A stretch of DNA of 56,333 nt. Origin: an uncultured Aquimarina sp. GTDB lineage: Bacteria > Bacteroidota > Bacteroidia > Flavobacteriales > Flavobacteriaceae. The position numbers were made by a program, and so were the translations under genes. The notes under the pieces are model-generated. The model did not search any database. It saw only the letters and a list, made by a program, of their open reading frames with translations, and was not told the DNA's origin. This document shows, one piece after another, positions 19,189-27,826 of this stretch. Positions within the stretch are counted from its first letter, which is position 1. Each line of letters starts with the position of its first letter. The stretch covers positions 1-56,333 of the forward strand of contig CANMDH010000034.1 of NCBI GenBank assembly GCA_947496555.1. Reading direction: 5' to 3'.

Positions 19189-19750
19189 GAAAGAATTGCG
19201 AACAAAATACAAAGCGCTTAGATCTGGATTAAGTGATGAAGAAATTGATGATTTGAGTATAGAAATTGCCAATCAGCTTTTACAATTATCAATTTGGGAT
19301 AAAACGTATTATCATATCTTTTTACCGATAGCAAAACAAAGAGAAGTTAATACAGAATTTATAATGAATATCCTTCAGGGTAAGGATAAGCATGTAGTAG
19401 TTTCAAAAAGCAATTTTGAAAATAGCATATTAGAACATTTTTTGCTTACAGACAGTACTACGTTAAAAATAAATGAATGGGGTATTCCTGAACCAATAGA
19501 CGGAATCCCAATTCCTGAAAACAAATTAGAGGTAATTTTTGTTCCGTTATTGGCCTTTGATAAAAAAGGAAATCGCACAGGTTATGGCAAAGGATTTTAT
19601 GACAAGTTTTTAGCAAAATGTAATCCGGAAACCTTAAAAATAGGATTATCGTTTTTTGGTCCAGAAGAAGAAATTATAGGAATAATTCCATCAGATATGC
19701 GGCTTGACCTTTGTGTTACTCCAGAAGAAACACATAATTTTAAGAATTAA
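19181..19750 (+). CDS. 5-formyltetrahydrofolate cyclo-ligase
   Basis: A 189-residue cytosolic enzyme of folate metabolism that converts 5-formyl-THF to 5,10-methenyl-THF with ATP. The diagnostic RTGYGKGFYDKFL motif (about 126-138) is present, preceded by the conserved VPLLAFDKKGN. Lys/Arg-rich N-terminus (MNKKELRTKYKALR) is typical. It overlaps the deacylase gene by 8 nt and is the last gene of the RimK operon; nothing in its chemistry links it to glutamylation except that folates are also polyglutamylated, which is only a thought. The gene is often named ygfA, mthfs or fau. Confidence 0.95.
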   Translation: MNKKELRTKYKALRSGLSDEEIDDLSIEIANQLLQLSIWDKTYYHIFLPIAKQREVNTEFIMNILQGKDKHVVVSKSNFENSILEHFLLTDSTTLKINEWGIPEPIDGIPIPENKLEVIFVPLLAFDKKGNRTGYGKGFYDKFLAKCNPETLKIGLSFFGPEEEIIGIIPSDMRLDLCVTPEETHNFKN

Positions 19751-19760
19751 TTAACATTTC

Positions 19761-19791
19761 TTGTATTCAAAGTTAGTTTATACTATATTCG
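19761..19791 (+). promoter_or_regulatory. candidate promoter of the response-regulator gene
   Basis: TTG (19761-19763), 20 bp, then TATATTCG (19784-19791), near the Bacteroidota -33 TTTG / -7 TAnnTTTG pattern at normal spacing. The ATG is 30 nt downstream. Confidence 0.5.
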
Positions 19792-19820
19792 AGGATTATT
19801 ATTGAATATTACCCCTAAGA

Positions 19821-20222
19821 ATGTCCCAAAATATAGAAAGCGTTTGTATCATCGACGATGATAATATTTACATAAATTTAGTTAGTAAGATTATTGAATT
19901 AAGACGATTGTCTGAAACGGTTATCGTATTCAACAATGGTAAAGAAGCTATGGATTTTTTTCAGGAATCTATAGAAAATAATGAAAAACCCGAAGTCCCT
20001 CAGGTAATTTTTCTTGATATCAATATGCCGGTAATGGATGGTTGGCAGTTTTTAAGCGAATTTTCGAAAATAAAAAATAAAATAAGCGAAAACATAGATC
20101 TTTATGTGGTAAGTTCTTCAATAGATTCAAGAGATATTGAACGAGCAAAATCCATAGACGTTGTATCAGACTATATTGCCAAACCCATTAAAATAGATGA
20201 TTTTGAAAGGATCTTGGTATAA
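19821..20222 (+). CDS. single-domain response regulator
   Basis: A 133-residue CheY-like receiver with no output domain. The acidic pocket is IIDDDNIY (10-17), the phospho-acceptor is D66 in VIFLDINMPVMDG, the switch residue is S100 in YVVSSSI, and the invariant Lys is K121 in DYIAKPIK. It would relay phosphate from a histidine kinase or modulate a partner protein; this rather long-alpha1/beta2 type is common in Flavobacteriia. No kinase is in the window. It is monocistronic and convergent with lspA, with only 6 bp between stops. Confidence 0.93.
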   Translation: MSQNIESVCIIDDDNIYINLVSKIIELRRLSETVIVFNNGKEAMDFFQESIENNEKPEVPQVIFLDINMPVMDGWQFLSEFSKIKNKISENIDLYVVSSSIDSRDIERAKSIDVVSDYIAKPIKIDDFERILV

Positions 20223-20228
20223 ATGTAT

Positions 20229-20840
20229 TTATGCTTCCGGTTGTTTTGGGAATGCTTTTTTGTAAAAAATTATCAATAAAAATACTCCTACGCTAATCGC
20301 AGAATCCGCAATATTAAATACTGGGTCAAAGAAAGAAAAATGATCTCCTCCAAAAAAGGGAATCCATTCGGGCAACGTATCATCATAAAAAGTAAACTGA
20401 ATCATATCCACTACTTTACCGTAAAAAATACTCTCATACCCTCCTTCTTCAGGTAAAAAACTTGCTACCGATATATTCGTGCTTTCACCAAAGAAAATAC
20501 CATAAAATAGAGAATCTATAATATTTCCAAATGCGCCTGCAAAGATCAAAGCGATACAAAAAGTAAGTATCGCGGGACTGTTTTTACGAACCGAATCATA
20601 TAACCAATACCCAATACCCGTTATGGCAACTAGTCTGAAGAGAGTAAGAACAAGTTTTCCATAATTGCCTGGTAGCTCAAAACCCCAGGCCATTCCTTTG
20701 TTTTCAACAAATACAATACGAAACCAATCAAATACTTTTACCTCTTCATGAAGACTGAAATGAGTTTTAATATAAATCTTGGTGATCTGGTCAATCAATA
20801 AAACTAAAATTATAACTAAAATAGATTTCTTTAAAGACAT
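20229..20840 (-). CDS. lspA: lipoprotein signal peptidase II
   Basis: A 203-residue inner-membrane aspartyl protease that cleaves prolipoprotein signal peptides before the lipidated Cys. Four hydrophobic segments are visible, with the catalytic aspartates D109 (GNIIDSLFYG) and D179 (FNIADSAISVG). It is about 40 residues longer than the E. coli enzyme because of an insert at about 115-165, between the third membrane segment and the last catalytic block, a common feature of the Bacteroidota form. Many predicted lipoproteins in this window (M23, Ig-like, OmpA, DUF4270) are its expected substrates. A perfect TTTG-N18-TATTTTTG promoter precedes it. Confidence 0.96.
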   Translation of the reverse strand: MSLKKSILVIILVLLIDQITKIYIKTHFSLHEEVKVFDWFRIVFVENKGMAWGFELPGNYGKLVLTLFRLVAITGIGYWLYDSVRKNSPAILTFCIALIFAGAFGNIIDSLFYGIFFGESTNISVASFLPEEGGYESIFYGKVVDMIQFTFYDDTLPEWIPFFGGDHFSFFDPVFNIADSAISVGVFLLIIFYKKAFPKQPEA

Positions 20841-20877
20841 AAATAAACGGGTTTGCCTAGGTATTAAAAGCGCCGGA

Positions 20878-20907
20878 CAAAAATAGTGTTTTATTTTGTT
20901 TTACAAA
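20878..20907 (-). promoter_or_regulatory. promoter of lspA
   Basis: On the minus strand TTTG (20907-20904), 18 bp, TATTTTTG (20885-20878). This is an exact match to the Bacteroidota sigma-A promoter consensus, the best in the window, with the ATG about 38 nt downstream. Confidence 0.8.
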
Positions 20908-20953
20908 CACTTATCTGTTTGCATATAACACAAAGAGCTAAATAAAAATTAAA

Positions 20954-20993
20954 AATAGCATCCTCATCTTAATATTAAGATGAGGATGCTATT
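20954..20993. terminator. 40-bp perfect palindrome, terminator of the DUF4097 operon
   Basis: Positions 20954-20973 are the exact reverse complement of 20974-20993 (arms begin AATAGCATCCTCATC). It lies just after the stop of the last gene of the sigma/anti-sigma operon (21017) and on the minus strand runs into TTTTTAATTTTTATT, so it probably terminates that operon before lspA. The 20-bp mismatch-free arms with no separate loop are unusually long. Confidence 0.75.
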
Positions 20994-21016
20994 ACTAACA
21001 CTTTAAATAAAGTTTG

Positions 21017-21730
21017 TTACTGCTTCCTGATAAAGATACTACCGCTTATGGTTTTTAGCAATAATTCACTTCTTACATCACCAAAGGTACCGGTTACTTT
21101 ACTACCTACCATTCGGTTTTTACCATGATCAAATTGCATGTCCTTGTCAGAATAAATCATCCCAGAAATGGTTTCTGCTTTTAAGCGAGATTTAGCAACA
21201 TTAATATCAATATCTCCACTTATTGTTTTAAGATTTAAATCCCCGGCATAATTTTTTATGTCAATATTTCCACTTATGATGTCAACGATGAGCTCTCCCT
21301 GATAGTTTTCAGATTTCACGCTTCCTGATATACTTTTTACTCGTAACCTCATATTTTTAGGAACATACAATGTGTAAAAAGCATCGATATTAAGATTATT
21401 GCACGGATCCCAATTGTTCCCTTTGTTCGAACCCCTTTCTTTCTTCCACATATCAAATAGATCCCCATAATCAGATTCTATATCTAGCACCGAGGAAGAA
21501 TTGTCTATTTTTAAATTAAAATAGTCGTCAAACTCTCCGTTTCGTATACTTATCTCGGCCTTTAAGTAAACACTGTTTTTATCCCAGGTTTTTATGGTAA
21601 TATCTTCTGCGAATTTAAATTCTACTTTTACTTCGTCTGCAGAAGTATTGATCTCTTTTTCGATTACTTTTTGTGCTTGTATTTGTATTGAAACAAGACA
21701 AAATACGACTAGGATTATTAAATTTTTCAT
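21017..21730 (-). CDS. DUF4097-family exported beta-solenoid protein (second paralogue)
   Basis: A 237-residue exported protein with signal peptide 1-19 (ends IQAQ). The mature part repeats short beta-strand units around ISG: VKSISGSVKS, VDIISGNIDI, LKTISGDIDI, AETISGMIYS and LKTISGSIFI, about every 17-20 residues, the layout of putative 'adhesin' DUF4097 proteins that form a small right-handed beta-helix. It is last in a four-gene operon with an ECF sigma factor, an anti-sigma factor and a paralogue 66 nt upstream. It lacks an obvious membrane anchor. A role in envelope stress sensing or output is inferred from the operon only. Confidence 0.85.
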   Translation of the reverse strand: MKNLIILVVFCLVSIQIQAQKVIEKEINTSADEVKVEFKFAEDITIKTWDKNSVYLKAEISIRNGEFDDYFNLKIDNSSSVLDIESDYGDLFDMWKKERGSNKGNNWDPCNNLNIDAFYTLYVPKNMRLRVKSISGSVKSENYQGELIVDIISGNIDIKNYAGDLNLKTISGDIDINVAKSRLKAETISGMIYSDKDMQFDHGKNRMVGSKVTGTFGDVRSELLLKTISGSIFIRKQ

Positions 21731-21796
21731 ATTGTTCGTTTTTTGATCTCGATCCTAATTATAAGAATCGAGATATGTTGATTATTGATGACTTTT

Positions 21797-22552
21797 TTAT
21801 TGTTTTCTTAGGTAAATATTTCCTGTAGAAGATCTTAAACTTATCTCTACCCCTCCGTTATTTAATTCGGTTTTTATAGCTCTTTTTCCTCTTACCAATT
21901 TCATATTATTATCTTCTACCGGAAACTTGATATCAAAATCTGTGTAGATTTCGCCCATTGAAGTTTTTAACTCTAAATTGGCTGGTGTGCCTGATGGTAA
22001 ACTTACATCTACCGCTCCTGTAGACGACATGATCGAAATAGGAGAGTTCTGGTTTACTTTATTGAAGATTATATTAATTTCTCCCGTAGCGGTTCTGGCA
22101 ACAATTGGGCCTGTAACATCTTTTAATGTAATGCTCCCAACATTAGAAGAGACTTCAATTTCTGATGTAAATCCACTCATGGATACATCGCCTAGGTTAC
22201 TCCTTTCGACAACAATATTTATAGTTTTTGGAAGATAAATTTCTAGCAATTCACTATGCATGCCTTTTAAGTTTTTAATAACCAGGATTTCTCCTTCTTT
22301 TTGAACATACATACCTAGACCTGTATTATCACTTCCACCTGCATAAACTGCCTTTAAACCTTTTGCTTTTTCAGGTATTTCATGACCGTCTCCAACAATC
22401 CTAAGTTCATTTTGATTGTGAGTTTTTATTTCTACCCCTGATTCTGAACTAATCTTCACTTTTTTAACTCCTTGTAAAGATTGTGTATAATCCTGGGCCC
22501 TTAATTGCCCAATGGCTAAGAATACTATTAGTATGATTGCTATTTTTTTCAT
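21797..22552 (-). CDS. DUF4097-family exported beta-solenoid protein (first paralogue)
   Basis: A 251-residue exported protein with signal peptide 1-19 (ends QLRAQ). It has the same organisation as its downstream neighbour: VVERSNLGDVSMSG, VSSNVGSITLKD, ARTATGEINI, MSSTGAVDVSL, LKTSMGEIYT and LRSSTGNIYLRKQ. Both paralogues end in the same I-x-L/I-RKQ peptide, which points to tandem duplication. It begins 25 nt after the anti-sigma gene. The family has no established biochemical activity; many members are encoded beside ECF sigma or PspC-type genes. Confidence 0.85.
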   Translation of the reverse strand: MKKIAIILIVFLAIGQLRAQDYTQSLQGVKKVKISSESGVEIKTHNQNELRIVGDGHEIPEKAKGLKAVYAGGSDNTGLGMYVQKEGEILVIKNLKGMHSELLEIYLPKTINIVVERSNLGDVSMSGFTSEIEVSSNVGSITLKDVTGPIVARTATGEINIIFNKVNQNSPISIMSSTGAVDVSLPSGTPANLELKTSMGEIYTDFDIKFPVEDNNMKLVRGKRAIKTELNNGGVEISLRSSTGNIYLRKQ

Positions 22553-22577
22553 GACTATTTGTTTTTTGACTGAATTT

Positions 22578-23369
22578 TTAAATTAAACTTGGCAGACCAA
22601 CTTTTACCTGATCTTTAACATAATCAGGAGTTTTTTCTTCCTGAAGTAATTTTTCCATTGAAGGAACCGCGCGTTTTTCCTGAATGGAAACTAATATTTG
22701 AATTAATTCAATTTGCATGCTTGGATCTTGTTCTTTATCCAAGGCATTGATTAATGCTTTACGAACCATTTCTGAATCTGAAAATTTTACCAGTGCTTCT
22801 GCTGCAGCCAGTCGCACATTGATATGGTCGTCGTAATGCATTTTATTGATCAAAGCTTTTAAGATGTCATTTCCTGGTTTTTCAAATTCCTCGGCATAGT
22901 TCACTGCTTGCAACCGTTTACTTGCAGATTCATTTTCTATAAGTGAAATGGTCATCGTTTGCTTCATCTCAATTTTTTGTTTTTCCAGCACTGCTATTTC
23001 TTTGGTAAAGGATTCATTGGTTTGATTTTTTCCGAAAAAATATGCCGAAACTACCAATGTGATTGTGGCCGCAATTTGTAGGGCCGTTTTCCAAGAATTT
23101 TTTGATCTTTTTTCTAGTGAAACTACCTTAGAGCCCTGCAATGATGCTTTTTCTTTCTCAAGCATCTGATCAAAATTAAATTTCATATTTGCATTTGGCA
23201 GCTCTATTGGATCGTTATCGATAGCTTTAAAAACTTCTTGGAGCTCTTGTAAAGCATTACTGCAACTTTGGCAATCTTTAAGATGTGCTTCAACTGTTTG
23301 ATGCACTTCTTGATCCAGATTGTAATCGATATAATCGATAAGTTGATCTTCTATTTGCTGGCAGTTCAT
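22578..23369 (-). CDS. zinc-finger anti-sigma factor with periplasmic HEAT-like repeats
   Basis: A 263-residue membrane protein. The cytoplasmic N-terminus has the zf-HC2/ZAS motif H29-x3-C33-x2-C36 (AHLKDCQSC) with C3 as probable fourth ligand, which clamps ECF sigma factors. One membrane helix follows (about 95-113), then a coiled-coil stretch (115-145) and a periplasmic C-terminus with helical repeats (DDHINVRLAAAEALVKF, then SMQIELIQILVSIQEKRAVP) of HEAT type. It begins 4 nt after the sigma gene. The HEAT part probably senses an envelope partner, perhaps the DUF4097 proteins; that is inference. Confidence 0.9.
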   Translation of the reverse strand: MNCQQIEDQLIDYIDYNLDQEVHQTVEAHLKDCQSCSNALQELQEVFKAIDNDPIELPNANMKFNFDQMLEKEKASLQGSKVVSLEKRSKNSWKTALQIAATITLVVSAYFFGKNQTNESFTKEIAVLEKQKIEMKQTMTISLIENESASKRLQAVNYAEEFEKPGNDILKALINKMHYDDHINVRLAAAEALVKFSDSEMVRKALINALDKEQDPSMQIELIQILVSIQEKRAVPSMEKLLQEEKTPDYVKDQVKVGLPSLI

Positions 23370-23373
23370 GATA

Positions 23374-23907
23374 TTATATCTTTTGTAAATAATACTCTTT
23401 TAATTTATGTATGGCTCGATGCACTTTTGTTTTTACGGCACCTTCTGTAGAGCCAATGATCTCTGCGATTTCCTGGTATTTGATTCCCTGATATCTGTTC
23501 ATAATAATGAGCTCTTTATCGCTTTGACTTAGTTGTTCTAATGCCAGATGTAATTGTTCTTTGGTTTCATTATCTTCTATACTATAGGTGTTCTGCTCTT
23601 CAGTTTTATATTGTACATCTTCTAATCGTTGATCTTTGTTTTTTTGTTTTTGATAATGATCAGAAAATATGTTTCTGGCAATGGTATAGATCCATGATGA
23701 GAACTTTCCTCTTTTATACGAGTTTCTATACTTTATAGCTTTATAAAAAACTTCTTGAGTAATATCTTGGCTAACGTCTCGATCTCTGGTCATTTTTAGT
23801 AAAAAATTATAGATTCGTGCATGATATCTGTCAAACAAGATGCTCATCATATCTAAGTTTCCACCAGATACTAGAATCATTAATTCTTCGTCACTTACAT
23901 TTTTCAA
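23374..23907 (-). CDS. ECF-type RNA polymerase sigma factor
   Basis: A 177-residue sigma factor with regions 2 (about 20-90: MLFDRYHARIYNFLLKM, DVSQDITQEVFYKA, FSSWIYTIARN) and 4 (about 115-175: LSQSDKELIIMNRYQG, YQEIAEIIGSTEGAVK, the helix-turn-helix), and no regions 1 or 3. It directs polymerase to stress-type promoters and is presumably held by the anti-sigma product encoded 4 nt downstream. An ECF-like GTAACC...GGTATT arrangement just upstream hints at autoregulation. Confidence 0.95.
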   Translation of the reverse strand: MKNVSDEELMILVSGGNLDMMSILFDRYHARIYNFLLKMTRDRDVSQDITQEVFYKAIKYRNSYKRGKFSSWIYTIARNIFSDHYQKQKNKDQRLEDVQYKTEEQNTYSIEDNETKEQLHLALEQLSQSDKELIIMNRYQGIKYQEIAEIIGSTEGAVKTKVHRAIHKLKEYYLQKI

Positions 23908-23938
23908 GATGTTACTCTTTTGGTTAGTTTCTATTAGT

Positions 23939-23965
23939 AATACCTAAGTTTTTTAAAAAGGTTAC
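23939..23965 (-). promoter_or_regulatory. candidate ECF-sigma autoregulated promoter
   Basis: On the minus strand GTAACC (23965-23960), 15 bp, GGTATT (23944-23939). AAC-containing -35 elements about 15-17 bp before a GTAT/GTCT-like -10 are typical of ECF promoters. No TAnnTTTG box competes in this stretch. Tentative. Confidence 0.35.
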
Positions 23966-23979
23966 ATTAGGATATAAAA

Positions 23980-24008
23980 AAAGTGCTTTCCTATCTGGAA
24001 AGCACTTT
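23980..24008 (-). terminator. terminator of the ileS/DksA-like unit
   Basis: AAAGTGCTTTCC (23980-23991) pairs perfectly with GGAAAGCACTTT (23997-24008), 5-nt loop; on the minus strand it continues into a T-run. It follows the stop at 24033. Confidence 0.87.
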
Positions 24009-24032
24009 AAATTTACAATATTTTACAGTTTG

Positions 24033-24416
24033 TTAGCTCTGCATATTTTTTGCTTCGATACTTAACGTAGCATGTGGAACCAGTTTTAATCGCTCTGGAT
24101 TAATTAGTTTTCCGGTTACACGGCAAATACCATAGGTTTTGTTTTCTATTCGTAACAAAGCATTCTTTAAATCGCGTACAAATTTCTCCTGCCTAATCGC
24201 AAGCTGTGTGTTAGCTTCTTTAGACATGGTTTCACTTCCTTCCTCGAATGCTTTAAATGTGGGTGAAGTGTCATCTGTACCATTATTTCCATCATTTTTG
24301 TAAGCACTTTGAATTAACTCTAAATCTTTTTGTGCTTTTTCCATTTTCTCAACGATTATTTCTCTGAATTTTTCTAAGTCAGAGTCGCTGTACCTTACTT
24401 TTACATCTCCTGCCAT
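24033..24416 (-). CDS. TraR/DksA-like protein lacking three of four zinc ligands
   Basis: A 127-residue protein. The N-terminal two-thirds is the coiled-coil of DksA/TraR proteins (about 12-90), and the C-terminus keeps the zinc-finger frame YGICRVTGKLINPERLKLVP. In the E. coli spacing (C-x2-C-x17-C-x2-C) only C98 remains; the other positions are T101, S119 and A122, so it cannot bind zinc in the usual way. DksA-type proteins enter the RNA polymerase secondary channel and, with ppGpp, reset rRNA and amino-acid promoters. It begins 5 nt after ileS, so the two are cotranscribed. Confidence 0.88.
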   Translation of the reverse strand: MAGDVKVRYSDSDLEKFREIIVEKMEKAQKDLELIQSAYKNDGNNGTDDTSPTFKAFEEGSETMSKEANTQLAIRQEKFVRDLKNALLRIENKTYGICRVTGKLINPERLKLVPHATLSIEAKNMQS

Positions 24417-24421
24417 GTTGT

Positions 24422-27400
24422 TTAATGTTTTTTTATTATCAATTGGGTTGCAATGTCATCAAACGCAATTTCTGTACCATTTATTACATCTGTTGCAAAT
24501 TCAATTGTCTCGGTTAAGGTTTCGTTTTTAATGTAAGCCTCATTGGTAGTAACTGCCTCCTGTATAGTTGCGTTTTCCTTAAAAACGATTTCTATTTTAT
24601 CAGTCACTTCAAGCCCACTATCTTTGCGCATGTTCTGGATTCGATTTACAAGCTCTCTGGCGATTCCTTCTTTTTTCAGCTCAGGGGTAATTGTAATGTC
24701 CAATGCCACCGTCAAGGGACCCGAATTTGCTACCAACCAGCCCTCGATATCTTGAGAGCTAATTTCTACATCATCGGTTCCTAATGTAATAATTTTATCA
24801 TTAATTTCTATATCAAAACTGCCAGTTTGTTCAAGAATTTTGATGCTTTCTTGATTAAATCCTTGTATCTTATTGGCTATCAACTTCATATCTTTCCCAA
24901 AACGAGGGCCTAAAGCTTTGAAATTTGGCCTTATTTGCTTTACTAATATACCAGATGCATCATCGAGAAGCTCTATTTCTTTAATATTTACTTCACTTTT
25001 TACCAGATGGGCGATGTCCTCGATCTCATTTTTTTCAGCTTCATTCAATACAGGAATCATCATTCGCTGTAAAGGTTGACGAACTTTGATCTTTTCCTTT
25101 TGACGCAAAGAAAGAGCCAACGAAGTGATGTTTTGTGCCTTTTGCATTTTATGTTCTAAAGCCTTATCAACAAGTGTTTCATTGTACTCTGGGAAATTTG
25201 CCAGGTGAACACTTTCAAACGTTTCTTTCTGTGTTCCTGCAACGAGATCTTTGTATAGTCTATCCATAAAGAATGGTGCTACAGGAGCTCCCAGCTTTGC
25301 AACAGTAACCATACAAGTATACAAAGTTTGGTAAGCAGAGATCTTATCTTTTTGATAATCACCTTTCCAATATCTTCTTCTGCTTAATCTTACAAACCAG
25401 TTACTTAGGTATTCTTGTACAAACTCCGATATTGCTCTAGTTGCTTTGGTAGGCTCATAGTCGTTATAATATTCGTCTACATTTTTGATCAATGTGTGTA
25501 GTTCGCTAAGAATCCATCGATCAATTTCTGGACGTTCTGTTAATGGAATATCGTCTTCGGCATAGGTAAAGTTATCGATATTAGCATAGAGCGTAAAGAA
25601 TGAATATGTATTATATAAGGTACCAAAGAACTTACGTCGTACTTCACCAATGCCCTCAATATCAAATTTTAGATTATCCCAAGGATTGGCATTACTGATC
25701 ATATACCAACGTGTGGCATCTGGACCATAAGTTTTTAACGTTTCAAAAGGATCGGCGGCATTTCCTAATCTCTTTGACATCTTTTGGCCATTTTTATCGA
25801 GTACCAATCCATTAGACACCACATTTTTATAGGCCACATCATCAAAAATCATGGTTGCTATAGCATGTAGTGTATAGAACCACCCACGTGTTTGATCTAC
25901 TCCTTCGGCTATGAAATCGGCTTTTCTTTCACCATTTTCTATCTTATCCTTGTTTTCAAAAGGATAGTGCCACTGTGCATACGGCATAGATCCAGAGTCG
26001 AACCATACATCGATCAAGTCGCTTTCACGTTTCATTGGTTTTCCAGAAGGAGATACCAAGGTAATTTGATCCACTACATTTTTATGAAGATCTACTTTTT
26101 CATAATTCTCCTCACTCATATCACCTATCGCAAAATCGGCAAAAACATCAGCTTCAAGTACTCCTGCTTCAACGGCTTTGGTCATTTCTGCTTTTAATTC
26201 TTCAACAGAACCGATGATGATTTCTTCTTTACCATCATCTGTTCTCCAGATCGGTAACGGAATTCCCCAGAAACGAGAACGAGAAAGGTTCCAGTCATTG
26301 GCATTAGCCAGCCAATTGCCAAAACGTCCTTCGCCCGTAGCCTTTGGTTTCCAGTTAATACCTAGATTAAGTTCGTGCATACGATCTTTGAAATCGGTCA
26401 CTTTAATAAACCAGGAATCTAATGGATAATATAAAACAGGCTTATCGGTACGCCAACAGTTAGGGTAGCTGTGCATATATTTTTCAACCTTGAAAGCTTT
26501 GTTTTCTATCTTAAGTTTGATGGCAATTTCTACATCTACCGACTTTTCGGGAGCTTCACCATCATTGTAATATTCGTTTTTAACATATTTTCCGGCAAAT
26601 TCGCCAACATGCTTTGTAAATCTACCCTGCAGATCAACAAGTGGAACTAAATTATCGTTATCATCTTTTACCAACAGGGCAGGAACCTCTGGAGTAGCTT
26701 GTTTTGCCACCATGGCATCATCGGCCCCAAAAGTAGGCGCCGTATGTACGATACCGGTACCATCTTCGGTAGTCACAAAATCTCCTGAGATTACTCTAAA
26801 GGCATTTTCAGGATTGTGATAAGGCTGAACAAAATCAAGTAATTGCTCATATCGAATCTCTACTAGATCGGCTCCTTTACATTCCTTTAAAATGAAATAA
26901 GGAACTTTTTTATCTCCTTGCTTGAAAGCACTTAATTCTGTTTCAGTTTCAACTTGAGTAAACTTACCAGAGAATTGTTTTCCAACAAGATTTTTGGCCA
27001 AAATTACATTGATTGGCTCAAAGGTGTATTGATTGAATGTTTTTACTACAACATAGTCTATTTTGGATCCTACAGTAAGTGCCGTATTCGATGGAAGTGT
27101 CCAGGGTGTGGTCGTCCAGGCCAAAAAGTAGATATTTCCTTCTACATCTTTTAAGAATGAAGGGAAGGTCTCTTCTTTAGCTTTAAACTGTGCTACGACT
27201 GTAGTATCGGTTACATCCTGGTACGTTCCCGGTTGGTTAAGCTCATGAGAACTTAGTCCGGTACCCGCCTTTGGCGAATATGGTTGTATGGTATATCCTT
27301 TATAGAGTAATCCTTTTTTGTATATCTGAGAAAGCAACCACCAAACACTCTCCATATATTTGGATTTGTAGGTGATATATGGATCATCCATATCTACCCA

Positions 27401-27826
27401 ATATCCAATTTTTTGAGTAAGGTCATTCCAGATATCGGTATAACGCATCACGGCTTTTTTACAAGCCTCATTATATTCTTCAATCGTAATCTTTTTACCA
27501 ATATCTTCTTTGGTGATCCCAAGTTCTTTTTCTACACCAAGTTCGACCGGAAGTCCATGAGTATCCCATCCAGCTTTGCGTTTTACCTGGTATCCTTTTT
27601 GAGTTTTGTATCGACAAAAAATATCTTTAATCGCACGAGCCATCACGTGGTGAATACCAGGCAGTCCGTTTGCTGAAGGAGGCCCTTCAAAAAAGACATA
27701 TGGTGCTGCGCCCTCACGCTCTGTAACACTTTTTTCAAAAATGTTATTCTGCTGCCAGAAATCTAGTATTTCATCGGCAACTTTTGGTAAGTCAAGTCCT
27801 TTATATTCAGGAAACTTAGTGCTCAT
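24422..27826 (-). CDS. ileS: isoleucyl-tRNA synthetase
   Basis: A 1134-residue class I synthetase, the long type. Landmarks are the HIGH-region GPPSANGLPGIHHVMAR, the CP1 editing domain in the middle (about 200-420, with AWTTTPWTLPSNTAL), the KMSKR loop KNGQKMSKRLGN and a C-terminal anticodon-binding region with an extension. The frame stays open 60 nt upstream (to 27886), but the ATG at 27826 gives the canonical MSTKFPEYKGLDLP start, and a TATTTTCG promoter box lies inside the longer frame, so the downstream start is preferred. The DksA-like gene follows after 5 nt. Confidence 0.98.
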   Translation of the reverse strand: MSTKFPEYKGLDLPKVADEILDFWQQNNIFEKSVTEREGAAPYVFFEGPPSANGLPGIHHVMARAIKDIFCRYKTQKGYQVKRKAGWDTHGLPVELGVEKELGITKEDIGKKITIEEYNEACKKAVMRYTDIWNDLTQKIGYWVDMDDPYITYKSKYMESVWWLLSQIYKKGLLYKGYTIQPYSPKAGTGLSSHELNQPGTYQDVTDTTVVAQFKAKEETFPSFLKDVEGNIYFLAWTTTPWTLPSNTALTVGSKIDYVVVKTFNQYTFEPINVILAKNLVGKQFSGKFTQVETETELSAFKQGDKKVPYFILKECKGADLVEIRYEQLLDFVQPYHNPENAFRVISGDFVTTEDGTGIVHTAPTFGADDAMVAKQATPEVPALLVKDDNDNLVPLVDLQGRFTKHVGEFAGKYVKNEYYNDGEAPEKSVDVEIAIKLKIENKAFKVEKYMHSYPNCWRTDKPVLYYPLDSWFIKVTDFKDRMHELNLGINWKPKATGEGRFGNWLANANDWNLSRSRFWGIPLPIWRTDDGKEEIIIGSVEELKAEMTKAVEAGVLEADVFADFAIGDMSEENYEKVDLHKNVVDQITLVSPSGKPMKRESDLIDVWFDSGSMPYAQWHYPFENKDKIENGERKADFIAEGVDQTRGWFYTLHAIATMIFDDVAYKNVVSNGLVLDKNGQKMSKRLGNAADPFETLKTYGPDATRWYMISNANPWDNLKFDIEGIGEVRRKFFGTLYNTYSFFTLYANIDNFTYAEDDIPLTERPEIDRWILSELHTLIKNVDEYYNDYEPTKATRAISEFVQEYLSNWFVRLSRRRYWKGDYQKDKISAYQTLYTCMVTVAKLGAPVAPFFMDRLYKDLVAGTQKETFESVHLANFPEYNETLVDKALEHKMQKAQNITSLALSLRQKEKIKVRQPLQRMMIPVLNEAEKNEIEDIAHLVKSEVNIKEIELLDDASGILVKQIRPNFKALGPRFGKDMKLIANKIQGFNQESIKILEQTGSFDIEINDKIITLGTDDVEISSQDIEGWLVANSGPLTVALDITITPELKKEGIARELVNRIQNMRKDSGLEVTDKIEIVFKENATIQEAVTTNEAYIKNETLTETIEFATDVINGTEIAFDDIATQLIIKKH

